Below, piece by piece: positions 33,791-41,645 of a stretch of DNA of 64,000 nucleotides. The stretch comes from Streptosporangium becharense (GTDB taxonomy: Bacteria; Actinomycetota; Actinomycetes; Streptosporangiales; Streptosporangiaceae). The first letter of the stretch is position 1, and every line of letters starts with the position of its first letter. The stretch covers positions 7,316,001 through 7,380,000 of the forward strand of contig NZ_JACHMP010000001.1 of the NCBI RefSeq assembly GCF_014204985.1, read 5' to 3'. A model generated the notes under the pieces. The model did no database searches. It was not told the DNA's origin and saw only the letters and a list, made by a program, of their open reading frames with translations. The translations under genes were made by a program, and so were the position numbers.

Positions 33791-34914
33791 CAGAACCTCC
33801 CGTCGCGGACGGTGAACTTGGTCGGCTTGCCGGAGGTGGGCAGCCCGGCCAGCAGCCACGCGGCCTGCCAGTCGATCAGGGTGCCGAGGGGCACCTCGGG
33901 GTAGCCGAACAGCCGGTGGCACCGGGTGGCGTCGTTGAGCAGGGCGGTCTCGGCCTCCCGGCCCGCGATCACGACCCCGGCCCCGCCCCGGCCCACGCTC
34001 CCGCTCGCCGTGTCCGGTGAAACCGCCGTGCCGTCCCGGTCTCCGCTCGCCGTGTCCGGCGAACTCCCCGAACCACCCCCGCCGGTGGCGAAGCGGTCGG
34101 CGAAGGCGGCGGCGATCCGGCGGACCGAGGCGGTCTCCGGGCCGGTCAGGTTGAGGACGAACGGCTCGGCCGAGGCGTGGTTCAGCGCGCGCAGGGCCAC
34201 CTCGTTGGCGTAGCCCTGCCAGACCACGTTGACGTGCCCGGTGGTCACGTCGACCGGGTCCCCGGCGAGGACCGCCTGGCCGATGTCGGCGAGCACGCCG
34301 TACCGCAGGTCGACCGCGTAGTTCAGGCGCAGGATCGCCACCCTGGTGCCCCGGACGGCCGCGCCGTGCTCGAAGATCCGTTCCCGGCCGAGACAGCTCA
34401 TGGCGTACTCGCCGACCGGGCCGACCGGGTCGTCCTCACAGCTGCCGCCGCCCGCCACCGGCACCAGCGGGTAGACGTTGCCAGTGGAGAAGGCCGCGAT
34501 CCTGGCCCCGGCGTACCGTTCGGCGACCCGGGCGGGCAGGGCCGCGTTGACGACCCACGCCTGGTACGGCGCGGAGCTGGTGCCGAACTTGGCACCCACC
34601 ATGAACACCACGTCGGCCCCGTCCGGCAGCCCGGACAGGTCACCGCCGAGCAGGTCGAACGGGACGATCTCCACGCCGTCCCCGGCGAGGGCGGCCGCCG
34701 CGGCGGGGTCGCTCCAGCGGGAGACGGCGTGGACCCGGTCGCCGTGGCGGCCGGCGGCGTCCAGGCCGCGGCGGGCCAGCCGGCACAGGCTCGGCCCCAT
34801 CTTCCCGCCCGCACCCAGCACCACCAGGTCGCCCGATCCGGCGGCCAGGTCGGCGACGAGCCCCGCCGACGGGGTGGCCAGGCGGTCTTCCAGTTCGGTT
34901 TCCGAAGTGAACAT
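33790..34914 (-). CDS. NAD-dependent epimerase/dehydratase (extended SDR)
   Basis: A 374-aa extended short-chain dehydrogenase. The nucleotide-binding loop is DLVVLGAGGKMGPSLCRLAR, and the substrate region includes FSTGNVYPLVPVAGGGS. The usual catalytic YxxxK is not obvious: GEYAMSCLGRERIFE has Tyr followed by R/E rather than Lys, so chemistry may be altered. A low-complexity insert near residues 280-315 repeats SPDTASG. It is coupled upstream to the permease genes and downstream to the DapA-like gene. Confidence 0.75.
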   Translation of the reverse strand: MFTSETELEDRLATPSAGLVADLAAGSGDLVVLGAGGKMGPSLCRLARRGLDAAGRHGDRVHAVSRWSDPAAAAALAGDGVEIVPFDLLGGDLSGLPDGADVVFMVGAKFGTSSAPYQAWVVNAALPARVAERYAGARIAAFSTGNVYPLVPVAGGGSCEDDPVGPVGEYAMSCLGRERIFEHGAAVRGTRVAILRLNYAVDLRYGVLADIGQAVLAGDPVDVTTGHVNVVWQGYANEVALRALNHASAEPFVLNLTGPETASVRRIAAAFADRFATGGGGSGSSPDTASGDRDGTAVSPDTASGSVGRGGAGVVIAGREAETALLNDATRCHRLFGYPEVPLGTLIDWQAAWLLAGLPTSGKPTKFTVRDGRF

Positions 34915-34927
34915 CTCTACTCTCTGA

Positions 34928-35818
34928 TCAACCCTTGATGCCGGACATGGTGACGCCCTCGGTGAAGTAGCGCTGGCCGACCAGGTAGGCGGCGAAGATG
35001 GGGACGAACGCGACGGTCGCCCCGGCGAGGACCACGTTGAGCGGCACGTTCTCCTGCTGCAGCGAAGCGATGCCGACGGTGAGCGTGCGCATCTCGGCAC
35101 CCTGGCCGATGATCAGCGGCCAGAGGAAGTCGTTCCAGTGCCACAGGAAGACGAACACGCCCAGCGTGGCCAGGATCGGCTTGCACAGCGGCAGCACGAT
35201 CCGGGTGAAGACCCGCCACTCCGAGCACCCGTCCAGGCGTGCCGCCTCGAACAGCTCGTCGGGCAGGCCCATGATGAACTGCCGCATCAGGAACACCGCC
35301 TGCGCGTTGGCGAGCGTCGGCAGGATGAGCCCCCAGTAGGTGTCGACCCCGCCCAGCTCCGCGATGAGGACGAACGTCGGGATCAGCGTGACGTGGTAGG
35401 GGACCATCACCATCGACAGGAACGACCAGAACATGGTCTCCCGGCCGGGGAAGCGCTTCTTGGCGAACGCGTACCCGGCCAGGGAGGCCAGCAGCAGCAC
35501 CGCCACCACGCTGACCACCGAGTAGACGAGCGTGTTGAACGTCCACAGCAGCAGGTCGCGTCCGCCGAGCACCTGCTCGTAGGCGCCGGTGTCGATCGGC
35601 CAGGGCAGCAGACTGCCCGGGAACTCCACGGCCGCGGCGGGCTTCAGCGACAGCACGACCATCGCGTAGAACGGGAACAGCGTGATCGGGGTGGCGATGG
35701 CGAGCAGCGCCACCCGGACGGCCTTGCCCGCCGGTGAGGGCTCCAGCGCCTTGTACGCGCGACGGCGGGACGGAGCCGGCTGCTTGGACGGTGCCGGACG
35801 GGTGGCGGTCAGGCTCAC
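34928..35818 (-). CDS. Sugar ABC transporter permease (MalG type)
   Basis: A 296-aa CUT1-family inner-membrane permease with six predicted helices and the cytoplasmic EAA loop in DELFEAARLDGCSEWRVFTR, which contacts the ATPase. The GTG at 35818 overlaps the stop of the MalF-type gene (GTGA). It imports a carbohydrate with the MalF partner and the binding lipoprotein. No ATPase gene lies in the operon, as is usual in actinomycetes where one MsiK-type ATPase serves several importers. Confidence 0.92.
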   Translation of the reverse strand: MSLTATRPAPSKQPAPSRRRAYKALEPSPAGKAVRVALLAIATPITLFPFYAMVVLSLKPAAAVEFPGSLLPWPIDTGAYEQVLGGRDLLLWTFNTLVYSVVSVVAVLLLASLAGYAFAKKRFPGRETMFWSFLSMVMVPYHVTLIPTFVLIAELGGVDTYWGLILPTLANAQAVFLMRQFIMGLPDELFEAARLDGCSEWRVFTRIVLPLCKPILATLGVFVFLWHWNDFLWPLIIGQGAEMRTLTVGIASLQQENVPLNVVLAGATVAFVPIFAAYLVGQRYFTEGVTMSGIKG

Positions 35819-36693
35819 CGGTTCCTCCCGATGATCAGGCGCTGGATGAGCGCGACGACGAGGGTCATCACGAACAGGGCGACGCCGATGGCGCTGGCGT
35901 AGCCGAAGTCGAAGTACTTGAAGCCCTGGTCGTACAGGGCCATCACGAGGGTGTAGCTGGAGTGCGCGGGGCCGCCGCCGGTCATCACGTAGACCAGGTC
36001 GAACACCTGGAAGGAACCGGTGGTCTCGATCACCGCGACGAAGAACAGCGCCGGACGCAGCTGCGGGGCCACGATGTGGCGGAAGCGCTGCCACACCCCG
36101 GCCCCGTCGGTGAGCGCCGCCTCCTCCAGCTCACGCGGCAGGTCCTGCAACCGGGCCAGGATGATCAGCATGCCGTACCCGAACTTCGACCACACCGAGA
36201 CCATGACCAGGGCGGGGATGACCAGGGTGGTCGAGGCCAGCCACGGTTCGCCGGTGAGCTTCGTCCACGGCCCCTCGGAGGAGAACAGCCAGGTGAACAC
36301 CGTCCCGGCCAGCACCAGGCTGGTCACGACCGGCAGGAAGAACACCGAACGGAAGAAGCCCGCCCCGCGGAAGGACCTGCGCACCAGCAGCGCCATGCCC
36401 AGCGACATGCCGATCGACAGCGGGACGTACAGCACCGTGTAGACCAGCGTGACCCGCAGCGAGTCCCAGAACACCGGGTCGCCGAGCAACCGCCGGAAGT
36501 TCTCCAGCCCGTTGAAGGCCGGGCTGTCGCCGATGGAGAACTCGAAGAAGCCGAGCAGCACCCCGGCGATGGACGGCCCGAACCGGAAGGCCAGGAACAG
36601 CAGGAAACACGGCAGGACGAACAGCAGCCCCGTCCGTGTCTCCCACCGTGAGATGGCCCCCCGGCGGGGCGCCTCGGCGGTCGTCGTCGCCAT
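35815..36693 (-). CDS. Sugar ABC transporter permease (MalF type)
   Basis: A 292-aa CUT1 permease. The first helix is GLLFVLPCFLLFLAFRFGPS, and the EAA loop is RELEEAALTDGAGVWQRFRH. It pairs with the MalG-type protein encoded 4 nt overlapping downstream. The gene lies about 60 bp after the binding-protein gene, on the same strand. Confidence 0.92.
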   Translation of the reverse strand: MATTTAEAPRRGAISRWETRTGLLFVLPCFLLFLAFRFGPSIAGVLLGFFEFSIGDSPAFNGLENFRRLLGDPVFWDSLRVTLVYTVLYVPLSIGMSLGMALLVRRSFRGAGFFRSVFFLPVVTSLVLAGTVFTWLFSSEGPWTKLTGEPWLASTTLVIPALVMVSVWSKFGYGMLIILARLQDLPRELEEAALTDGAGVWQRFRHIVAPQLRPALFFVAVIETTGSFQVFDLVYVMTGGGPAHSSYTLVMALYDQGFKYFDFGYASAIGVALFVMTLVVALIQRLIIGRNR

Positions 36694-36751
36694 GTCGTCT
36701 CCTTGTCTCCGGGGCCCGCGGGTGGGCGGGTGCGGGCCCCGGCGTGTGTCG

Positions 36752-37993
36752 TCAGCCGCCCAGCAGGGCGTCGGCCGCGGCGGCGGCGTCGGCGAGGGCC
36801 TGCTCGGGGGTCTTCTTGCCGATCAGCGCGGCCTGGATCTCGGGGGCGAGCACGCCCATGACGTCACGGGCCTTCTCGTTCAGCGGACCGGCCGTGGTCA
36901 GGTCGAGGGTCTTCTCCATCTCGCCCTGCACCGGGTCGCTCGCGTACAGGGAACCGGTCGACTTCTGCGGGGAGAAGTTGTTGGAGGCCGTGTCGTAGGC
37001 CTTGGTGGCCTCGGGCCGGGTGGCGAAGGCGAGCCACTTGCCCGCCGCCTCCTTGTCGTCGGCGGCCTTGAACATCGCCAGCGAGCCGACGGTGCCGTAC
37101 GCGACCTGCTTGACGTCCTTGAGCGGGGGGAAGACCTTGATGTTCTCCTCGCCCCAGAACGTCGCCACGTCGGCGGGGACGTGCTGCCAGGTGCAGGCGA
37201 CCTTGTTCTGCGCGACGTGGGTCTGCTCGAACTTGGGCAGCCCGGTGAGCAGGTCCTTCTCCACGTACCCGCCGTCGACGAGCTTGCGCAGGAAGGTCAG
37301 CGCCTTGATCCCCTCGGGGCCGGCGAACGCCGTCTTCTTGCCGTCGGGGGTGAAGACGTCACCGCCGGCCTGCCACAGCAGCGGGTAGAACGACTGGTTC
37401 AGCGTCGCGGCCGGGTCGGCCCAGTGGTTGGTGACGTCGATGCCCTTGTCCTTGAACGTGGGGGCGAGCTCCAGCAGTTCGTCCCAGGTCGTCGGGTAGG
37501 TCGTCACGCCCGCCGCGTCGAACGCCTTCTTGTTGCACACCAGCGGGTTGGACGTCATCAGGATCGGCGCGCCCATCATCTTGCCGTCGATGGTCACCGA
37601 GGCCTTGGCGTTGTCGCGGTAGTCGGCCTTGGCCTCGGCCGACAGGTACTCGTCGACGGGCTGGAGGGTCTTGGCGTACTTGGGGAGCTGGTCGGGGATC
37701 AGGTAGACCACGTCGGGGGCCTTGTTCCCGGCGATCGCGGTGGACAGCGCCTCGTCGCGCTTGGCCCAGGGGTAGATCTCGACCTTGACGTCGATGGACG
37801 GGTTGGCCTTCTCGAAGGCGGCGGTCTGCTCGTCCCAGAACGCCTGGTGCTTGGCCTGGTCGGCGATCACCGGGTAGGTCCACATGGTGACGGTCTGCTT
37901 GTCGCCGGAGCCGGAGTCGGAACCGCCGCCGCAGGCGGCCAGCATTCCCGTCGCCAGCGCCGCCGCGGCCAGTGCGCGCATTCGCATGGACAT
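36752..37993 (-). CDS. Sugar-binding lipoprotein (solute-binding protein, family 1)
   Basis: A 413-aa extracellular solute-binding protein. The signal ends in the lipobox GMLAACGGGSDSG, so the mature Cys is lipidated. The mature domain shows the cluster B pattern VTMWTYPVIADQAKHQAFWD, ALSTAIAGNKAPDVVYL, and TTWDELLELAPTFKDKG. The ATG at 37993, with AGAGGA just upstream, is chosen over an in-frame ATG at 38026. It delivers an oligo- or monosaccharide to the two permeases; aromatic residues in the cleft fit a sugar, but which one is not readable. Confidence 0.92.
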   Translation of the reverse strand: MSMRMRALAAAALATGMLAACGGGSDSGSGDKQTVTMWTYPVIADQAKHQAFWDEQTAAFEKANPSIDVKVEIYPWAKRDEALSTAIAGNKAPDVVYLIPDQLPKYAKTLQPVDEYLSAEAKADYRDNAKASVTIDGKMMGAPILMTSNPLVCNKKAFDAAGVTTYPTTWDELLELAPTFKDKGIDVTNHWADPAATLNQSFYPLLWQAGGDVFTPDGKKTAFAGPEGIKALTFLRKLVDGGYVEKDLLTGLPKFEQTHVAQNKVACTWQHVPADVATFWGEENIKVFPPLKDVKQVAYGTVGSLAMFKAADDKEAAGKWLAFATRPEATKAYDTASNNFSPQKSTGSLYASDPVQGEMEKTLDLTTAGPLNEKARDVMGVLAPEIQAALIGKKTPEQALADAAAAADALLGG

Positions 37994-38032
37994 GGTCCTC
38001 TCATCGGTCATGGGGGGTGTTCCCAATGAAGA

Positions 38033-39391
38033 TCACTTGTCGGGCACGGTGACGACCGTGCCGGTGTGGCGGGCCCGCTCGGCGGCGAAGACCGCCAGGT
38101 GGCCGTCGAGGGAGTCGGCCGGCCCGGACCGCACGTGCGCCGGGTCACCGGTGGCCAGAGCGCGGACGAACGCGTCCATCAGCGCGCTGTCGCCGCCGCC
38201 GTGGTCGTCGGCGGCGGTGGAGCCGCCGGTCGTGCCGGCCTCGATCACCTCGGTGCTCCCGTCGCGGAAGTCCACCACCCGGACGCGCTCGCCGTCGCCG
38301 GTGAGGCAGCCGTGGGTGCCGAAGATCCGGGTCTGCCGGTGGGTCTGCTCGGTGAAGGCCGTCATGGTGAACGTCGCGGTGGCACCGCCGCTCAGCTCCA
38401 TGGCGAGCACCTGGTGGTCGACGACGTCGTTGTCGCAGGCGTACACGCACCTGCCGTACGGCCCGGTGCGCAGCGCCTCGATCACCGCGGCCTCGTCGGA
38501 ACCTTTGGTGATCACGCTGACCGGCCAGATCGGGCCGCGCTCGGCGAGCGTGCCCAGGTAGAGGCGGGGCGCCGAGTACGGGCACCGCGGTTCGATCGAG
38601 CAGTCGAGGCAGCGGTCGGCGGCCCCGGCCGGGCGCCGCTCGGGGCGGAAGTGGCCGAGCGAGCCGAAGCTGGACACCCGCTCGACCCGCCGCCCGGTGA
38701 TGTAGCCGAGCCAGTCGAGGTCGTGGCACGACTTGGCCAGCAGCATCGGGCTGGCCAGGTGCTCGCTGCGCCACGGCCCGCGCACGTAGGAGTGGGCGGC
38801 GTGCCACCAGCCGACCGGCTCCAGGTGCTCGACGCTCATGATCTCGCCGAGGGTCCCGCCGTCCACGACCCGCTTGACCAGGTCGGTGTAGGGCGTGTAG
38901 CGCATCACGTGGCAGACGGCGAACAGCACGCCCGCCCGGGTGACCGCCTCGACGATGTGGCGGCACTCCTCCTCGGTCGGCGCCAGCGGCTTCTCCATCA
39001 GCAGGTCGTAGCCGGCCTCGGCCAGCGCGACCGCGGGCTCGACGTGGAGCCGGTCCTGGGTTGCGAGGATCACCGCGTCCGCGACCCGCTCACCGGAGGC
39101 GAGCAGGTCCGTCCAGTCGGAGAACTCCCGGACGCCGTCACCGGCCACCCGGGCCCGCCGCAGCGGGTCCGGGTCGGCGACGGCCACCAGCCGGGCCCGC
39201 TCGGGGTGGGCACGCACCCAGGAGGCGTAGGTCTGCCCCCGGTTGCCCGCCCCGACGAGCGCCAGCGTGACGGGCCGCCCGAGGGGCCCGCACGTGCCGG
39301 GCAGGTCGCGGGGCGCCGCGGCGGGTTCGCCGCCGCGGGCCGCCGTGCCGGACGTGACCCCGTGGGCCGTCGTGCCGGGTTCGTTGTCCAC
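38033..39391 (-). CDS. Gfo/Idh/MocA-family oxidoreductase
   Basis: A 452-aa NAD(P)-dependent sugar dehydrogenase. The Rossmann loop is VTLALVGAGNRGQTYASW, and the EKP motif is LLMEKPLAPTEEECRH. The C-terminal domain contains CLDCSIEPRCPYSAPRLYL, a cysteine-rich insert found in some members. The first about 40 residues are Gly/Ala-rich and not part of the fold. GTG at 39391 is immediately adjacent to the stop of the upstream beta-helix gene. It probably oxidises or epimerises a sugar brought in by the adjoining importer. Confidence 0.88.
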   Translation of the reverse strand: MDNEPGTTAHGVTSGTAARGGEPAAAPRDLPGTCGPLGRPVTLALVGAGNRGQTYASWVRAHPERARLVAVADPDPLRRARVAGDGVREFSDWTDLLASGERVADAVILATQDRLHVEPAVALAEAGYDLLMEKPLAPTEEECRHIVEAVTRAGVLFAVCHVMRYTPYTDLVKRVVDGGTLGEIMSVEHLEPVGWWHAAHSYVRGPWRSEHLASPMLLAKSCHDLDWLGYITGRRVERVSSFGSLGHFRPERRPAGAADRCLDCSIEPRCPYSAPRLYLGTLAERGPIWPVSVITKGSDEAAVIEALRTGPYGRCVYACDNDVVDHQVLAMELSGGATATFTMTAFTEQTHRQTRIFGTHGCLTGDGERVRVVDFRDGSTEVIEAGTTGGSTAADDHGGGDSALMDAFVRALATGDPAHVRSGPADSLDGHLAVFAAERARHTGTVVTVPDK

Positions 39392-41620
39392 CTACACCAC
39401 CAGGTTTCCGGTCGTCTGCACCCGGGGCCCGTCCTGGGGGAGTTCCGTCCTGGTGACGCCCTCCTCCACGTTGCCGGTGTGCATCAGGTACGAGCCGTCG
39501 CCGAACGCGGCGGCCTTCAGCGTGAGCTTCCCGCCGGTGAACTGGGAGCCCGTCGCCAGATAACGGTTCCTGCCCGATTCCAGGGAGACGTGCACGGCCT
39601 CGGCGCCGCCCGCGACGCTGCGGTGGCCGGCCAGCTCCCAGGTGACGGCCCCCGCGGCGTCGGCGCGGGAGAGCAGCGTGCCCGTGCCGCTCAGCTCGGT
39701 GCCGCCCTCCAGGCGGATCCGCTGGTCGGCCTTGCCCGCCGCCCGCAGCCCGGTGTCCTTGACCGTGCAACCGTCCAGGACGAGCGTGGCGGCGGCCACC
39801 GTGACGGGTGCGCCGTTCTCCCGCCCGCGCAGGATCGTGTCGGTGAGCCGCAGCTCCCCGGTGCCGTTCCAGGTGTTGCCGTCCAGCCCGGTCAGGACCG
39901 AGCGGCTGATGTGCACGGGGGAGGTGACGTTCGCCTGGGCGATCTCGCTCTTGGCGGGCAGGGCGAAGGTGCAGCCGTCGATGACGTTGGGCCGGCCCGA
40001 CCGGCTCGACTGCTGGGAGAGGATCAGCGTGTCGCTGGCCGAGCAGCCGCGCATCTGCACGCCGTCGGCGTTGACCCAGATCATGCCGGAGCCCTGCAGG
40101 CTGGGCTTGCCGATCACCTGCACGTCCTCCAGGGTCAGGTCGGTGACCTTGACCCGGGCGACGAACCAGGAGCACACGTGTTTGCGGACGGTGATCCGCT
40201 TGGCGGCCGAGCCCCAGGCGGCGCCGGAGTTGGCGAAGGTCATCAGGCCGGAGTTGCCGGTGTAGACCAGGTCGTGCTCGTACTGCCCGTGGGTGACGAA
40301 CGGGCCCTGGTCGTCGCCGTCGCCGTGGCAGTTCTCCACATAGCAGTAGGCCGAGGCGGTGAAGTCGTTGAGGTGGCGGGAGTTGGCGGTGTGGCAGTCG
40401 GAGACGTGCCCGTACAGGCAGTAGATCTGCTGGGTGAGGTAGCCGGCGCCGCCCCAGGTCACCGAGGCCGGGTTCTTCAGCGTGCACTGCTCGGTGCGGA
40501 AGTGGGTGCACCAGCGGCGCATGATCACCGGCCAGAACGTGCCGGTGGCCTCGATGCCGGAGACGTCGCACGAGACGGCGTACTCGTAGGCCACCGGGTG
40601 CGAGCCGGTGTACTGGTCGCCGCCCTCGACGCCGAAGAAGACCATGTCGCGGACGTGCGCGCGCTCGACGGGCTCGACCCGGGTCCAGGTGATCGTGCGG
40701 CCGGCGGCCAGCTCCCAGCCGTTCTTGTAGTTCACCCGGATGCGGGAGCCGTCGACGATCTGGGTGACCTGGACGAGCTTCTGCAGCTCCTTCTCCCACC
40801 GGCCGGTCAGCTGGTTCACCTCGGCGGCCCACCACTGGCCGACGGCGAACTTCGAGGAGTCGCCCACCTCGAAGACGTCCGACAGGTCGGGCATGACGGC
40901 GGTGAGCTTGTGGGTGACCACGGTGTCGGTGACCTTGCCGCGGAACAGCAGCACCGCCGCGAACGGGTCGTCCTGCCCGGCCTTCTCGATGCCGTCGGTG
41001 CGGACGGTGTTGCCGCCGAAGTCGAGTTCGATGCCGGAGCGGGAGAAGGTGTGGCGTTTGACGAAGAGCAGGTCGGTGTGGGCTTCGATCCGGTGGATGG
41101 CCGGGTCGTTGACCATGGCGTCGAGGGCGGCGTCGGCGGGGGCCTTGCCGTCGAAGATCCCGAAGCGCCGGAAGTCGCCGACGCCGTCGTGGATCTGGAG
41201 CCAGCGGCCCTTGGCGGCCCCGGCCGGGGCGAGCACCGTGCCCCCGTTGGGGACGAGGGTGGAGGCGGCGTCCCAGCGGACGAGCATGCCGCCCCCGTCG
41301 CCGGGCTTGAGGTAGCCGGCGACCTGGGCGAGCGTGCCGTCGGCCAGGTAGCGGGGCTCGAACGACAGCAGCCGGGCGACGGTGTCGGCCTGCTGGACGG
41401 CGTCCTTGGGCTTGAGGGCGTCGGCGTCGGCGTCCGCGGCGGGGGTGGGGTCGGCGGCTGCGGGCTGGGCGATGAGCAGCGAGCCGACGGCGGCGAGCCC
41501 GGCGAACCCGGTGGTACGCAGGATCCGGCGGCGGTCCGGGCGGCTGGGGTGGCCGGTCTCGGCGGTGCTGTCGAGGCTGTCGTGGTTGTCGGCGCCGTCG
41601 GTGCGGTGGGGGGAGTTCAT
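39392..41620 (-). CDS. Tat-exported right-handed parallel beta-helix protein
   Basis: A 742-aa secreted protein. Tat signal: twin Arg in PDRRRILRTTGFAGLAAVG followed by LLIAQPAAA. The mature protein begins with a small region (AGYLKPGDGGGMLVRWDAAS) and then a long solenoid of short strands (DFGGNTVRTDGIE, NCHGDGDD, DGVQMRGCSASD) typical of parallel beta-helix polysaccharide lyases, hydrolases or phage-tailspike-like proteins. No known catalytic set is assignable by eye. About two-thirds identical to the next gene upstream, so a tandem duplication. The ATG at 41620 is used; a GTG at 41638 is possible. Probably binds or cleaves an extracellular polysaccharide. Confidence 0.8.
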   Translation of the reverse strand: MNSPHRTDGADNHDSLDSTAETGHPSRPDRRRILRTTGFAGLAAVGSLLIAQPAAADPTPAADADADALKPKDAVQQADTVARLLSFEPRYLADGTLAQVAGYLKPGDGGGMLVRWDAASTLVPNGGTVLAPAGAAKGRWLQIHDGVGDFRRFGIFDGKAPADAALDAMVNDPAIHRIEAHTDLLFVKRHTFSRSGIELDFGGNTVRTDGIEKAGQDDPFAAVLLFRGKVTDTVVTHKLTAVMPDLSDVFEVGDSSKFAVGQWWAAEVNQLTGRWEKELQKLVQVTQIVDGSRIRVNYKNGWELAAGRTITWTRVEPVERAHVRDMVFFGVEGGDQYTGSHPVAYEYAVSCDVSGIEATGTFWPVIMRRWCTHFRTEQCTLKNPASVTWGGAGYLTQQIYCLYGHVSDCHTANSRHLNDFTASAYCYVENCHGDGDDQGPFVTHGQYEHDLVYTGNSGLMTFANSGAAWGSAAKRITVRKHVCSWFVARVKVTDLTLEDVQVIGKPSLQGSGMIWVNADGVQMRGCSASDTLILSQQSSRSGRPNVIDGCTFALPAKSEIAQANVTSPVHISRSVLTGLDGNTWNGTGELRLTDTILRGRENGAPVTVAAATLVLDGCTVKDTGLRAAGKADQRIRLEGGTELSGTGTLLSRADAAGAVTWELAGHRSVAGGAEAVHVSLESGRNRYLATGSQFTGGKLTLKAAAFGDGSYLMHTGNVEEGVTRTELPQDGPRVQTTGNLVV

Positions 41621-41645
41621 CGTGGGTCTCTCTTTCACGGGGGGC

